64,000 nucleotides of DNA from Amycolatopsis solani (GCF_033441515.1 NZ_JAWQJT010000003.1:868001-932000); one strand, 5' to 3'; counted from the first letter of the stretch, positions 47,573-57,785 are shown. The notes: generated by a model from the letters alone, not told the origin. Program-made: numbers and translations.

Positions 47573-49017
47573 GCGCGCGCGTGACGGAGGTCGAGCACAA
47601 CGGCATCGCGCCCATCCCGCCGGAGGAGCAGACGTCGCGCCCGCGTGACCTGTTCCGGATGGCGTTCGGCGGGGCGAACACGTTCGCCACGATCATCCTC
47701 GGCACGCTGCCGATCGCGTACGGCCTGAGCTTCCGCGACGCGGCCCTGGCGACGGCGCTCGGCGTCGTCGCGGGCGCGCTGGTGCTGGCGCCGATGGCGT
47801 TGTTCGGGCCGCGCACGCGCACGAACAACGCGGTGTCGTCCGGCGCGCACTTCGGCGTGGTCGGGCGGTGCGTCGGCTCGTTCCTGTCGCTGCTGACGGC
47901 GATCGCGTTCTTCGCGATCTCGGTCTGGGTCAGCGGCGACGCGGTGGCCGGCGCGGCCCAGCGGCTGTTCGGTTTCGACGGCGGCGCGGTGCTGCGCGGG
48001 ATCGCGTACGGCGTGATCGCGCTCGCGACGCTCGTCGTGTGCATCTACGGCTACCGGTTCATGCTGCTGGTCAACCGGATCGCGGTGGTCCTCGGCACGG
48101 CGATCATGCTGCTGGGCATCCTGGCGTACGGCGGCTCGTTCGACCCGGGCTACGCGGGCACGGGGACGTACGCGCTGGGCACGTTCTGGCCGACGTTCAC
48201 CCTCGCGGCCCTGACGGCGCTGGCCAACCCGATCTCGTTCGGCGCGTTCCTGGGCGACTGGGCGCGGTACATCCCTGCTGCGTTCAGCAAGCGTTCCCTG
48301 CTGGCGGCGCCGTTCCTGGCCCAGGTGGCGACGTTGCTCCCGTTCGGCTTCGGCATCGCGACGGCGACACTGGTCGCCGACCCGGCCGACTACATCACGG
48401 GCCTGACGGCGGTTTCCCCGCTGTGGTACGCGATCCCGCTGATCGTGGTCGCGCTGATCGGCGGCCTGTCGACGGGCACGACGTCGTTGTACGGCACGGG
48501 CCTGGACTTCAGCTCGATCTTCCCGCGGCTGTCGCGGGTCCAGGCGACGCTGCTGATCGGGACGCTGAGCGTGGCGTTCATCTTCGTCGGCAACTTCGTG
48601 CTGGACATGGTGTCGAGCATCAACGCGTTCGCGACGCTGATCGTGCTGTGCACGTCCCCGTGGATGGTGATCATGATGATCGGCTTCCTCCAGCGCCGCG
48701 GTTTCTACGACGTGGCGGACCTGCAGGTGTTCAACGAGGGCCGCCGAGGCGGCCGCTACTGGTTCGCGCGCGGGGTGAACTGGCGCGCGATGGCGGCGTG
48801 GATCCCGGCGACGACTCTGGGGTTGTTGTTCGCGAACACGCCGATGATCGCGGGGCCGTTTCGCGATGTGGCGGGAGGCGTGGACATCAGCCTGCTGGTG
48901 ACGCTGCTGACCGCGGCGGTGGCGTACCCGGTGCTGGTGAAGCTGTTCCCGGAGCCGCCGGAGGTCTTCGCGCCGGCTCCCGCCGTGGTCCCTGCCGCTC
49001 TCGCCGCGAAAGCCTGA
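47569..49017 (+). CDS. NCS1-family permease (cytosine/purine type)
   Basis: A 482-residue transporter with about twelve helices. The hallmark of the NCS1 family is FRMAFGGANTFATIILGTLPIAYGLSFRDAALATALGVVAGALVLAPMALFGPRTRTNNAVSSG, cut here for length in practice but clearly continuous (key residues Pro, Asn, Gly). FGAFLGDWARYIPAAF and YGTGLDFSSIFPRLSRVQ follow. It is the last gene of the operon, so it may import a second substrate such as agmatine, a purine-like compound or a guanidine. Substrate specificity cannot be assigned. The ATG overlaps the previous stop. Confidence 0.86.
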   Translation: MSARVTEVEHNGIAPIPPEEQTSRPRDLFRMAFGGANTFATIILGTLPIAYGLSFRDAALATALGVVAGALVLAPMALFGPRTRTNNAVSSGAHFGVVGRCVGSFLSLLTAIAFFAISVWVSGDAVAGAAQRLFGFDGGAVLRGIAYGVIALATLVVCIYGYRFMLLVNRIAVVLGTAIMLLGILAYGGSFDPGYAGTGTYALGTFWPTFTLAALTALANPISFGAFLGDWARYIPAAFSKRSLLAAPFLAQVATLLPFGFGIATATLVADPADYITGLTAVSPLWYAIPLIVVALIGGLSTGTTSLYGTGLDFSSIFPRLSRVQATLLIGTLSVAFIFVGNFVLDMVSSINAFATLIVLCTSPWMVIMMIGFLQRRGFYDVADLQVFNEGRRGGRYWFARGVNWRAMAAWIPATTLGLLFANTPMIAGPFRDVAGGVDISLLVTLLTAAVAYPVLVKLFPEPPEVFAPAPAVVPAALAAKA

Positions 49018-49164
49018 CCCCCGCCCGTGGGGCGCCCCCCGTTTTCCACTTTACCGGTGGGCACCGACAGTTCCGGAACGCGAAAGCACGCCTGAGGCCG
49101 CCGCGTGTCACGGCTCCGGCAAGCCGCGGTGGTCCGGCACCGGTCCGGCCGCTCGCGATGCCCT

Positions 49165-49237
49165 GAAGGGGACTTTCCTGTCATGTGATGACAGGAAAGT
49201 CCCCTTCAGCACACCAGATGCCGGCAACGTCCCCTTC
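49165..49237. repeat. three 13-bp sites at 30-bp spacing, family B
   Basis: GAAGGGGACTTTC at 49165, GAAAGTCCCCTTC at 49195 and CAACGTCCCCTTC at 49225, oriented forward, reverse, reverse. This is the mirror image of the arrangement at 20862. The first two form a hairpin through TTTCCTGTCA/TGACAGGAAA. It lies in a convergent gap. Confidence 0.87.
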
Positions 49238-49290
49238 AGTACAGCGGGACCCGCGATTTGCCGGAGCCTGCCGTCGCACGCCCGGACCCG

Positions 49291-49345
49291 TGTAGTGAAT
49301 GACTCATTCCTGTCGTCGGACGACAGGAATGAGTCATTCACTACA
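49291..49345. repeat. paired 13-bp sites, family A (pair 5), 55-bp palindrome
   Basis: Sites at 49297-49309 and 49327-49339 sit in a perfect palindrome with 27-base arms around one central G at 49318. Bases 49296-49344 equal 9098-9146. It ends 12 bp before the dxs stop. Together with the family B cluster it fills the 340-bp gap after the NCS1 permease; a GC-rich stem near 49029 may end the operon; no gene is seen. Confidence 0.9.
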
Positions 49346-49357
49346 TCGCGGACTGGC

Positions 49358-51265
49358 TCAGCTGCGGTTGGCGTCCTTGGGGGCCGGCTCCTCGGCCGAG
49401 CCCAGCCGGCCCGAAGCCCACTCCGTCACCCGGCGGGCCACGTCCTGGGCCGTCAGGCCGATGCGGGCCAGGACCTCGTCGCGGCTCCCCAGGTCGTGGA
49501 ACGTCTGCGGGACCGCCAGGTCGCGCAGCGGGACGTCGCACTCGGCGTCGCGGAACATCGCCGCGCACGCCGAGCCGAAGCCGCCGTGGCGGCCGCTGTC
49601 CTCGACCGTCACCACCAGCTTGTGCTGCGACGCCAGCGCGACCAGTTCGGCCGGCACCGGCAGGACCCAGCGCGGGTCCACGACCGTCACGCCGATGCCC
49701 TGGTCGGCCAGCCGGTCCGCGGCCGCGAGCCCGAGCGTCGCGAACGCGCCGACCGTCACCAGCAGGACGTCCGCGCCCTCCTTCGGGCGGCGCAGCACGT
49801 CGACCGTGCCGATCCGCTCGACGGCGGCGACGTCGGTGCCGACCTTGCCCTTCGAGAACCGCAGCGCCGTCGGGCCGTCGGCCACGTCGACTGCTTCGTT
49901 CAGCTCCTCGCGCAGCGTCGCCGGGTCGCGCGGGGCCGCGACGCGCATGCCCGGGACCATGCCGAGCAGCGAGAGGTCCCACATGCCGTGGTGGCTCGGC
50001 CCGTCCGGCCCGGTGATGCCGGCGCGGTCGAGCACCAGCGTCACCGGCAGGCGGTGCAGCGCGACGTCCATCAGGACCTGGTCGAACGCGCGGTTGAGGA
50101 ACGTCGAGTAGATCGCGACCACCGGGTGCCGCCCGCCCATCGCGAGCCCGGCCGCCGAGGTGACCGCGTGCTGCTCGGCAATCCCGACGTCGTACCAGCG
50201 GTCCGGGAAGGACTCGGCGAACTTGTCCAGCCCGGTCGAGCGCAGCATCGCCGCGGTGATCGCGACGACGTCCTCGCGCTCGGCGCCGATCTTCGCCAGC
50301 TCCTCGCCGAAGACGCCGGTCCAGCTCGGGCCCTTCACCGGCGGCAGGCCGGTCTCCGGGTCGATCGGGTCGGTCTGGTGCATCTGGTCGTGCTCGTTGT
50401 TGACCGCGGGCGCGTAGCCGTGGCCCTTCTCGGTCACCACGTGCACGATCACCGCGCCGCCGAACGCCTTCGCGCTGTGGAACGCCTTTTCCAGCGCCAC
50501 CTGGTCGTGGCCGTCGACCGGGCCGAGGTACTTCAGGCCGAGGTCGGAGAACATCGCCTGCGGGCTCAGCGCATCCTTCAGCCCGGCCTTCGCGGCGTGC
50601 AGCGCGGCGTAGATCGGCTTACCGACGACCGGGGTGTGCTTGAGGATCTCGCGGCCGCCGTCGAGGAGCCGCTCGTAGCCGGGCTGCAGGCGCAGCGCGG
50701 CGAGGTGGTCGGCCAGGCCGCCGATGGTCGGCGAGTACGACCGGCCGTTGTCGTTGATCACGATGACGACCGGGCGGTCCCGGTGGGCGGCGATGTTGTT
50801 GAGCGCCTCCCAGCACATCCCGCCGGTGAGCGCGCCGTCGCCGACGACGGCGATCGCGTGCCGCCCGCCACCGTCCAGCGCGAACGCCTTCGCCAGGCCG
50901 TCCACATAGGACAGACCGGACGACGCGTGGCTGCTCTCCACCCAGTCGTGGTCACTCTCCGCGCGCGACGGGTAACCGGTGACGCCGCCGGTCTGGCGCA
51001 GCAGGTCGAACCCGGCGACGCGGCCGGTGACGATCTTGTGCACGTACGCCTGGTGACCGACGTCCCACACGATCGCGTCGCGCGGCGAGTCGAACACCCG
51101 GTGCAGCGCCAGCGTGAGCTCGACGACGCCGAGGTTCGGCCCCAGGTGCCCGCCCGCGCGGCGGACCTTGTCGACGAGGAAGTCCCGGATCTCGGCAGCC
51201 AGTTCGCCGAGGTCCTCGACACTCATGCGCTTCAGGTCCGCCGGTCCGCTGAGGGACTCCAGCAT
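49358..51265 (-). CDS. dxs: 1-deoxy-D-xylulose-5-phosphate synthase
   Basis: A 635-residue thiamine-diphosphate enzyme that condenses pyruvate with glyceraldehyde-3-phosphate, the first step of the MEP isoprenoid pathway. Features: [34 protein letters not shown] with the ThDP motif, SVGPxDGHD-like [18 protein letters not shown], and the transketolase pyrimidine domain [41 protein letters not shown]. The ATG at 51265 begins [14 protein letters not shown]. It is a single gene in a conserved place near the HRDC ribonuclease in mycobacteria. Confidence 0.97.
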   Translation of the reverse strand: MLESLSGPADLKRMSVEDLGELAAEIRDFLVDKVRRAGGHLGPNLGVVELTLALHRVFDSPRDAIVWDVGHQAYVHKIVTGRVAGFDLLRQTGGVTGYPSRAESDHDWVESSHASSGLSYVDGLAKAFALDGGGRHAIAVVGDGALTGGMCWEALNNIAAHRDRPVVIVINDNGRSYSPTIGGLADHLAALRLQPGYERLLDGGREILKHTPVVGKPIYAALHAAKAGLKDALSPQAMFSDLGLKYLGPVDGHDQVALEKAFHSAKAFGGAVIVHVVTEKGHGYAPAVNNEHDQMHQTDPIDPETGLPPVKGPSWTGVFGEELAKIGAEREDVVAITAAMLRSTGLDKFAESFPDRWYDVGIAEQHAVTSAAGLAMGGRHPVVAIYSTFLNRAFDQVLMDVALHRLPVTLVLDRAGITGPDGPSHHGMWDLSLLGMVPGMRVAAPRDPATLREELNEAVDVADGPTALRFSKGKVGTDVAAVERIGTVDVLRRPKEGADVLLVTVGAFATLGLAAADRLADQGIGVTVVDPRWVLPVPAELVALASQHKLVVTVEDSGRHGGFGSACAAMFRDAECDVPLRDLAVPQTFHDLGSRDEVLARIGLTAQDVARRVTEWASGRLGSAEEPAPKDANRS

Positions 51266-51458
51266 CGTCACTCGTCTCCACCTCGCTCGTCTTCGGACAC
51301 CCCACGTTCCGGTCAGTCTACGGAGACCCGCCAGGGTGGTTCCGCCCGCCGCGTCCGGCATCACAGGCGGAGAGCGATCACGCGTCAGCACGCGGGGTGA
51401 ACCTCGTCTCCCCGTCGTGCTGTGGCGGTCACGCGGCGTGGCCACGAGAATGGTGTCC

Positions 51459-52928
51459 ATGGCGGACTTCTTCATCGGCGGCGACTGGGTGGACGCGGTG
51501 GACGGCGGGCGCCGCGAGATCCGCTGCCCGGCCGACGGTTCCCTGGTCGCGGCGGTCGCCGAGGGAACAGCCAAGGACACCGAGGCGGCCATCGCGGCGG
51601 CGCGGCGGGCGTTCGACACCGGCCCGTGGCCCGGCACGCCCGCGCACCTGCGCGGTGACCTGCTGCTGCGCACCGCGGACCTGCTCGACCGCGACGCGGA
51701 GGCGTTCGCGCGCGCCGAGTCGCTCGACACCGGCAAGCGCCTGGTCGAAAGCCGCTACGACATGGCCGACATCGCGGCCTGCCTGCGGTATTTCGGCAAG
51801 CTGGCGGCGCAGGACGCCGGGCGCGTCGTCGACACCGGCAACCCGGACGCGATCAGCCGGATCGTGCACGAGCCGGTCGGCGTCTGCGGGCTGATCACGC
51901 CGTGGAACTACCCGCTGTTGCAGACGGTGTGGAAGATCGCGCCGGCGCTGGCCGCGGGCAACACGTTCGTGCTCAAGCCCAGCGAGCTGACGCCGCACAC
52001 GGCGATCCTGTTCCTGAAGCTGCTCACCGAGGCGGGCCTGCCGCCGGGCACGGGCAACCTGGTGCTCGGCGCGGGGGCCGAGGTGGGCGCGCCGCTGGCG
52101 GCGCACCCGGACGTCGACCTGGTGTCGTTCACCGGCGGGCTCGCGACCGGCAAGGTGATCGCCGCCTCGGCCGCGGCCACGGTCAAGAAAGTGGCCCTCG
52201 AGCTGGGCGGTAAGAATCCGAACGTGGTCTTCGCCGACGCCGATTTCGAGACGGCGGTCGACTACGCGCTGACCGCGGTGTTCCTGCACTCCGGCCAGGT
52301 CTGCTCGGCGGGCACTCGGCTGATCGTGCAGCGGGAGTGGCACGACGAGTTCGTCGACGAGCTGGTGCGCCGCGCCGAGCGGATCCGCCTGGGCGGCCCG
52401 TTCGACGACCGCGCGGAGACCGGCCCGCTGATTTCGGCGGCGCACCGGTCCAAGGTGGAGGCGTACGTGGCGGCGGCACTGGCCGAGGGAGCGGTGCTGC
52501 GCACGGGCGGCGCCCGTCCCGCCGACCCCGCGCTGGCGGACGGCTGCTACTATCTGCCGACGATCCTGGACGACGTCCGGCAGGGCTCGTCGGCGGTGAC
52601 CGAGGAGTCGTTCGGGCCGGTGCTGACGGTGGAGACGTTCACCGACGAGGACGACGCGGTCCGCATCGCCAACGACACGCACTACGGCCTCGCGGGCGCG
52701 GTGTTCACCCAGGACGCTTCGCGCGCGCAGCGGGTGGCCGGGCGGCTGCGCCACGGGACGGTGTGGATCAACGACTTCCACCCGTACCTGCCGCAGGCCG
52801 AGTGGGGCGGCTTCAAGCAGTCCGGGTTCGGCCGCGAGCTGGGTCCGACGGGGCTGGCGGAGTACACCGAGGTCAAGCACGTCTACCAGAACCTGCGCCC
52901 GGGCCCGCAGCACTGGTTCGCGGGCTGA
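51459..52928 (+). CDS. aldehyde dehydrogenase, betaine-aldehyde type
   Basis: A 489-residue NAD(P)-dependent aldehyde dehydrogenase most like glycine-betaine aldehyde dehydrogenases, which make the osmoprotectant betaine. Motifs: [66 protein letters not shown] (general base Glu) and [15 protein letters not shown] (catalytic Cys). Near the end, [43 protein letters not shown] is typical of the class. ATG at 51459 is preferred; another lies at 51450. No choline oxidase is adjacent, so the substrate stays open. Confidence 0.88.
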   Translation: MADFFIGGDWVDAVDGGRREIRCPADGSLVAAVAEGTAKDTEAAIAAARRAFDTGPWPGTPAHLRGDLLLRTADLLDRDAEAFARAESLDTGKRLVESRYDMADIAACLRYFGKLAAQDAGRVVDTGNPDAISRIVHEPVGVCGLITPWNYPLLQTVWKIAPALAAGNTFVLKPSELTPHTAILFLKLLTEAGLPPGTGNLVLGAGAEVGAPLAAHPDVDLVSFTGGLATGKVIAASAAATVKKVALELGGKNPNVVFADADFETAVDYALTAVFLHSGQVCSAGTRLIVQREWHDEFVDELVRRAERIRLGGPFDDRAETGPLISAAHRSKVEAYVAAALAEGAVLRTGGARPADPALADGCYYLPTILDDVRQGSSAVTEESFGPVLTVETFTDEDDAVRIANDTHYGLAGAVFTQDASRAQRVAGRLRHGTVWINDFHPYLPQAEWGGFKQSGFGRELGPTGLAEYTEVKHVYQNLRPGPQHWFAG

Positions 52929-52966
52929 GTCCCCCGTTCGGGATCATTCGAACGGCCGAGCGTTTT

Positions 52967-53398
52967 ATGCTGCGTGGTGTGACGCGTTGGCGCGGGCCGC
53001 GGGCCGTGCTGGTGGCGGTCGCCGGCCTCGGGGTGATCGCGGGCTTGACCCTGCGCACGGCGACGTTCCCGGCCGCGCTGCCCCCGGGCACCCCGGACCC
53101 GGAACTGGCCGTCGGCCTGCGCCTCGTCTGCGCGGCGGCGGTCCTGGTGGCGGGGACGCTGGCGTACCTGACGTTCGCCCGGCGGCAGGACGAGCCGCTG
53201 GCGATGGCGTGCCTGCCGGGCCTGGTGGTGACGGGGGTGGTGTTGCGCCACCTGGTGGTGACGCTCCCGGGAGTGACCCGCTTCCAGCCTGCGGCACGGG
53301 TGGTGCCTGGTGCCGGGGCGTGGGTGCTGCTGGCATCGGGGCTGGCGATGACGGCAACCGGCCTGGCGGCGGCATTCGCGGTGCGCCGGGCAGGGTGA
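52967..53398 (+). CDS. small membrane protein, function unknown
   Basis: A 143-residue protein with four hydrophobic stretches: AVLVAVAGLGVIAGLTL, VGLRLVCAAAVLVAGTLAYLTF, ACLPGLVVTGVVLRHLVVTL and AWVLLASGLAMTATGLAAAFAV. It opens with an ATG at 52967 after the aldehyde dehydrogenase on the same strand; GTG codons at 52974-52979 offer alternatives. I do not recognise the family. Membrane location is the only firm statement. Confidence 0.6.
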   Translation: MLRGVTRWRGPRAVLVAVAGLGVIAGLTLRTATFPAALPPGTPDPELAVGLRLVCAAAVLVAGTLAYLTFARRQDEPLAMACLPGLVVTGVVLRHLVVTLPGVTRFQPAARVVPGAGAWVLLASGLAMTATGLAAAFAVRRAG

Positions 53399-53972
53399 GG
53401 CGGGACTCCGGCTGCCCTGACCGCACGCTGGCCGGCTCGCGATCGGGCTGCTCGCGGTCCGCGGGGCCGCTTGGAAGCAGCCAACCGCACTGACCCATGC
53501 CGAGCGGCCTCGCCCGAGCGGGCACGCGAGGCAGCCAGCCACGCCCGACCCGCACCGATGCGACAACCGGCCGCGCCCGGCCGCTCACTCAGACCTCGGT
53601 TGGCACCGAACCGGCCGCCCAGCTCAAGCCGAGCGGCCTCGCCCGAGCAGGCGCGCGAGGCGATCAGCCGCCCGGTGCCGGCGCCGACCGGCCCGAGCAG
53701 GCCGACCCGGCAGACGCCGGACACCACCGGGCTCACGCCGGGCAGCCGCCCTGAGCCCGCGGCAGCCGGCCACCCTGAGCCGGCGCCGGTACGACAAGCG
53801 ACCGGCCAGCACAGCAGGCGCGCAGGACAGCCAGCCACGCCCGACCCGCGCTGATACGGCAGGCCTCCAGGCCGCCACCCAGCTCAAGCCGAGTGGCCTT
53901 GCCCCCACGCGGGACAGCCAGCCACGCTCGGCCAGCGCGGTAACCAGCCCACCCCAGCCCGCAGGCCGGGCC
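53399..53972. repeat. non-coding stretch with degenerate direct repeats
   Basis: No gene was found in 574 bp. It holds two pairs of imperfect direct repeats about 260-300 bp apart: CAGCCAGCCACGCCCGACCC at 53532 and again at 53828, and CCCAGCTCAAGCCGAG with its flanks at about 53614-53644 and 53874-53904 (small substitutions). The segment looks like a decayed tandem duplication, low in complexity and unlike the neighbouring genes. Confidence 0.6.
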
Positions 53973-54530
53973 TCAGGCTCGTACCGACCTCCTCCCCAGG
54001 AACGCCGCCAGCCGGTCCGCCGCCGTTGCCTCCGCGGGGGCCTCCACCTCCGGGCCGAACGGTCCGCCCGGCTGGCGCGGCGTCGCCCCGAAGCGGGAGC
54101 GCCACTGCTCCAGCGCTCCCGCCGCCAAGTCCGGCAACAGATCCGTAGGCCCGCCACCAGCGTCCGCGATGTCCCACCCGTGCACCACGTACTCGTTCAC
54201 CCGCATGTGCACCAGGAACACCCCCGGCACCTCACCCAGCGGAGTCGTCACCGTCCGCGTGAATAATCCCGGCGACATCAGCACCGACCGGGCACGCAAG
54301 ACCGAAGCCGCGAACGCCTCGACCGGGGACTCACCCAGGTAGTCGCCCTCCGGGGCGGGTGGGCCCGCCCCGGCCCAGAACGCCACCTTCGCGTTCCCGT
54401 GCGCCAGGTGGTTCACGACCGCGCGCACGTCCCAGTCCGCGCACGCCGTCGGTGCGTGCCAGGCCTCGACCGCCGACACCAGGCCGGTCACGGTCGAAGC
54501 TGCCAGGTCGAAGTCCTCGAGTGGGGTCAT
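53973..54530 (-). CDS. TIGR03086-type metal-binding (DinB-like) protein
   Basis: A 185-residue member of the actinobacterial TIGR03086/maleylpyruvate isomerase-like family. The N-terminal helix ends AWHAPTACADWDVRAVVNHLAHGNAKVAFWAG, where the WDVRAVVxHL motif supplies a metal-binding histidine; HMRVNEYVVHGWDIADA gives the second histidine pair. These proteins form a four-helix bundle and may be mycothiol-dependent. The enzyme activity is unknown. It precedes the methyltransferase gene by 35 bp of opposite-facing layout and seems separate. Confidence 0.8.
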   Translation of the reverse strand: MTPLEDFDLAASTVTGLVSAVEAWHAPTACADWDVRAVVNHLAHGNAKVAFWAGAGPPAPEGDYLGESPVEAFAASVLRARSVLMSPGLFTRTVTTPLGEVPGVFLVHMRVNEYVVHGWDIADAGGGPTDLLPDLAAGALEQWRSRFGATPRQPGGPFGPEVEAPAEATAADRLAAFLGRRSVRA

Positions 54531-54564
54531 GGCAGCAGTGTGACCGCCACCACCGACAAAAAAC

Positions 54565-55752
54565 TCAGGACAGCAGCGCCACGCACTCCACGTGGTGCGT
54601 CATCGGGAACGCGTCGAACGCCCTCAGATCGGTCAGCGAATACCCGTGCGACGCGAAAGTCGCCAGGTCGCGGGCCAGTGCCGCCGGGTCGCAGGCCACG
54701 TACACGATGCGGTCCGGCGAGCCCGCGACGATCGACTCCACGACCGCCTTGCCCGCGCCCTTGCGGGGCGGGTCCAGGACCACGACGTCGACCGGCTTGG
54801 GCGCCGACGCCAGCACGTGCTCCACGCGCCCCGCCTGCCAGGACACCTGGGGCAGGTCCGCCAGGTTCCGCTCACCGTCCGAAACCGCGCGGCGGCCCGA
54901 TTCGACCGCCAGCACGCGGCCCGACGGCCCGACCTGCGAAGCCAGCACCGACGCGAACAGCCCGACGCCGGCGTACAGGTCCCACGCCGACCCGCCGGCC
55001 GGGGCTTCCGCCCACTCCGCGACGACCGCCGCGAGCGTGGGGGCCGCCGCCGGGTGGACCTGCCAGAAGCCGTGGGCGTCGAGGCGCCAGTCGCGGCCCG
55101 CCGCGTGCTGGACCGCCACGCCGCCCGCCAGCTGGCGGGCGCGGACCTTGCCGCGGACCGTCGACAGCTCGCGGACGTGCCGCCCGCCGTCGCCGTCGCT
55201 GGTCACCTCCAGCTCGGCGCCCGGGCGCCAGCGGCGCGCCAGGACGTCGTCCAGCGCGCCCGGCACCGCGATCGGGCACTTCTCCAGCGGCACCACGCGG
55301 TGGCTGTGGTGGGCGCGCAGGCCCGCGCGCCCGTCCTGGCCGGCGACCAGCCGGACGCGGCTGCGCCAGTCCAGCGGCCCGCCCTCCAGCGCTTCCACGA
55401 CGATCTCGCGCTCGATCCCCGCCAGCCGCTGCAGCTGCTCCGCGACCACGGCGGCCTTCAGCTCGCGCTGGTACGACGGCGTCGCGTGCTGCCAGTCGCA
55501 CCCGCCGCAGCCGCCGGGCACTGCGAGCGGGCAGGGCGGCTCGACGCGTGCCTCGGCCGCCGACAGCACCTCCACCGCGTCGCCGCGGCAGAACGAACCG
55601 CCGTTGTCCTCGGTGACCTCGACGCGGACCCGCTCGCCCGGCAGCGCGTGCCGGACGAACACGACCCGGCCGTCGGCGCGCGCGACGCAGTGGCCGCCGT
55701 GCGCGACCGGTCCGACCTCGACCTCGAGCACGCGGCCCAGCCAGCTGGTCAT
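54565..55752 (-). CDS. TRAM-domain RNA (uracil-C5) methyltransferase, TrmA/RlmD type
   Basis: A 395-residue SAM-dependent enzyme that methylates a uracil in tRNA or rRNA. The TRAM domain opens the protein (LGRVLEVEVGPVAHGGHCVARADGRVVFVRHALPGERVRVEV). An iron-sulfur motif follows: PPCPLAVPGGCGGCDWQH plus a later EKCPIA. The SAM domain has WDLYAGVGLFASVLA and VVLDPPRKGAG; the catalytic cysteine lies in IVYVACDPAALARDLA. The ATG at 55752 overlaps the upstream permease stop by 4 nt. Same order as Rv2689c-Rv2690c. Confidence 0.9.
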   Translation of the reverse strand: MTSWLGRVLEVEVGPVAHGGHCVARADGRVVFVRHALPGERVRVEVTEDNGGSFCRGDAVEVLSAAEARVEPPCPLAVPGGCGGCDWQHATPSYQRELKAAVVAEQLQRLAGIEREIVVEALEGGPLDWRSRVRLVAGQDGRAGLRAHHSHRVVPLEKCPIAVPGALDDVLARRWRPGAELEVTSDGDGGRHVRELSTVRGKVRARQLAGGVAVQHAAGRDWRLDAHGFWQVHPAAAPTLAAVVAEWAEAPAGGSAWDLYAGVGLFASVLASQVGPSGRVLAVESGRRAVSDGERNLADLPQVSWQAGRVEHVLASAPKPVDVVVLDPPRKGAGKAVVESIVAGSPDRIVYVACDPAALARDLATFASHGYSLTDLRAFDAFPMTHHVECVALLS

Positions 55753-57785
55753 TCGGCAGGCTCCTTCGGCTTCGGCGCGGCGGCCCGCTTCCCGTTGGGC
55801 GAAAAACCGCGCCGGACGTCGCCGGCCGCGGGCCGTTCGGTCCGGACGCGCGCGGCCGCCTTCGCCGAGGACTCCAGCTGCCACGGCACGCTCGCCACGA
55901 TCACGCCGGACTGGAACAGCAGGCGGCCCTTGAGCCGCAGCGCGCTCTGGTTGTGCAGCACCTGTTCCCACCAGTGCCCGACCACGTACTCCGGGATGAA
56001 CACGGTGACGACGTTGCGCGGGTTGTCGCCGCGCACGCGCTTCACGTAGTCGAGCACCGGCTTCGTGATTTCGCGGTAGGGCGACTCGACGACCTTCAGC
56101 GGCACCTTGAAGTTGTGCGCGTCCCACTCGGCGGTCAACCGGCGGGTGTCCGCGTCGTCCACGTTGACCGTCACGGCTTCGAGGACGTCCGGGCGCATCG
56201 CCTTGGCGTAGGCCAGCGCGCGCAGCGTCGGACGGTGCAATTTGGACACCAGCACGATGGCGTGGTTGCGCGACGGCAGCACCGTCGGGGTGTCGCCGAG
56301 GTCCTTCAGCTCGTCGGCGACGCGGTCGTAGTGCCGCCGGATCGCCGTCATCAGCACGAAGATCGCCACCATCGCCGCGATCGCGATCCACGCGCCGAGC
56401 AGGAACTTGGTGATGAGCACGATCACCAGCACCACGCCGGTCATCGTCAGGCCGACCGCGTTGACCGTCTGCGAGCGCCGCATCCGCCGCCGCACCGCCG
56501 GGTCGGTTTCCCTGGCCAGCAACCGGTTCCAGTGCCGGATCATGCCGGCCTGGCTCACCGTGAACGACACGAACACGCCCACGATGTAGAGCTGGATGAG
56601 CCGGGTGACCTCGGCGTCGAACGCGATGATCAGCACCAGCGCGAAGGCCGCCAGGAACAGGATGCCGTTGGAGAACGCCAGCCGGTCGCCGCGCGTGTGC
56701 AGCTGCCGCGGCAGGTAGCGGTCCTGCGCGAGGATCGAGCCCAGCACCGGGAAGCCGTTGAACGCGGTGTTCGCGGCCAGCAGCAGGATGATGCCGGTGG
56801 AGAAGGAGATGTAGTAGAACGCCGGCGGGAAGTCGGCGAACACCGCGTGCGCGATCTGCGCGACGATCGTCTTCTGCTCGTAGCCGGCGGGCGCGCCGGC
56901 GAGCTGCTCCGCCGGGTCTTCGGCGAACTTGACGTCGGTGATCGTGGCGAGCGTGATGATGCCGACCAGCATGGTGACCGCGAGCAGGCCCATCATCAGC
57001 AGCGTGGTCGCCGCGTTCTTCGACTTCGGCTTCTGGAACGCCGGGACGCCGTTGCTGATCGCCTCGACCCCGGTCAGCGCCGCCGCGCCGGAAGAAAACG
57101 CGCGCAGCACCAGGAACGCGTACGCGACGCCGGCGAAAGTTCCTTCGGCGTTCAGCGTGAACCCGGCGCTTTCGGCCTTCATCTCGGTGCCGGTGGCCGC
57201 CTGCACCAGGCCCCACACGACCATGACCAGAATGCCCGCGATGAACCCGTACGTCGGGATCGCGAAGGCCTTCCCCGACTCCCGGATGCCGCGCAGGTTC
57301 AGCGACGTCAGCACGACCACGATGACGATCGACGCGAGCACCTTGTGCTGCGCCACCCACGGGACGGCGGAGCCGATGTTGGCCACACCGGACGAAGTGG
57401 ACACCGCGACGGTCAGCACGTAGTCCACGAGCAGCGCGCTGGCCACGGTGAGGCCGAACTTCCCGCCCAGGTTCGTGTTGGCGACCTCGTAGTCGCCGCC
57501 GCCGCTCGGGTAGGCGTGCACGTTCTGCCGGTAGGACGCGACGACGACCAGCATGACCAGCGCGACCATGATGCCGATCCACGGCGCCAGCGCGTACGCG
57601 GAGAGACCCGCGACGCTCAGCGTCAGGAAGATCTCTTCCGGCGCGTACGCCACGCTCGAGAGCGCGTCGGACGCGAAGATAGGCAGCGCGATGCGCTTCG
57701 GGAGGAGCGTGTGAGCGAGCCTGTCACTGCGGAACGGACGTCCGAGGACCAGGCGTTTCAGCACGGTCGGGAACTTCGACACCAC
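55749..57785 (-). CDS. APC-family permease, Rv2690c-like
   Basis: A 678-residue transporter with about twelve helices and a cytosolic C-terminal domain of about 170 residues. The N-terminal FRSDRLAHTLLPKRIALPIFASDALSSVAYAPEEI is the signature of the KUP-unrelated APC group often beside TrkA genes. YPSGGGDYEVANTNLGG and GVEAISNGVPAFQKPKSKNAATTLL follow. The C-terminal domain (VLVSKLHRPTLRALAYAKAM, FIPEYVVGHWWEQVLHNQSALRLKGRLLF) resembles a universal stress-like domain. Two adjacent GTG starts (57785, 57782) fit. It diverges from the trkA pair, so K+ or amino acid transport linked to those is likely. Confidence 0.88.
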   Translation of the reverse strand: MVSKFPTVLKRLVLGRPFRSDRLAHTLLPKRIALPIFASDALSSVAYAPEEIFLTLSVAGLSAYALAPWIGIMVALVMLVVVASYRQNVHAYPSGGGDYEVANTNLGGKFGLTVASALLVDYVLTVAVSTSSGVANIGSAVPWVAQHKVLASIVIVVVLTSLNLRGIRESGKAFAIPTYGFIAGILVMVVWGLVQAATGTEMKAESAGFTLNAEGTFAGVAYAFLVLRAFSSGAAALTGVEAISNGVPAFQKPKSKNAATTLLMMGLLAVTMLVGIITLATITDVKFAEDPAEQLAGAPAGYEQKTIVAQIAHAVFADFPPAFYYISFSTGIILLLAANTAFNGFPVLGSILAQDRYLPRQLHTRGDRLAFSNGILFLAAFALVLIIAFDAEVTRLIQLYIVGVFVSFTVSQAGMIRHWNRLLARETDPAVRRRMRRSQTVNAVGLTMTGVVLVIVLITKFLLGAWIAIAAMVAIFVLMTAIRRHYDRVADELKDLGDTPTVLPSRNHAIVLVSKLHRPTLRALAYAKAMRPDVLEAVTVNVDDADTRRLTAEWDAHNFKVPLKVVESPYREITKPVLDYVKRVRGDNPRNVVTVFIPEYVVGHWWEQVLHNQSALRLKGRLLFQSGVIVASVPWQLESSAKAAARVRTERPAAGDVRRGFSPNGKRAAAPKPKEPAE

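Noticed and set aside
49295..49345. Small open frames starting MNDSF or MKGTF at the repeats
   Set aside because: They arise because the repeats contain ATGAATGAC or ATGAAGGGG; they run into shadows of other genes and vary with the repeat orientation.
49018..49357. Insertion-sequence remnant at 49 kb
   Set aside because: No transposase-like frame and no IS-type terminal inverted repeats beyond the short palindromic sites.
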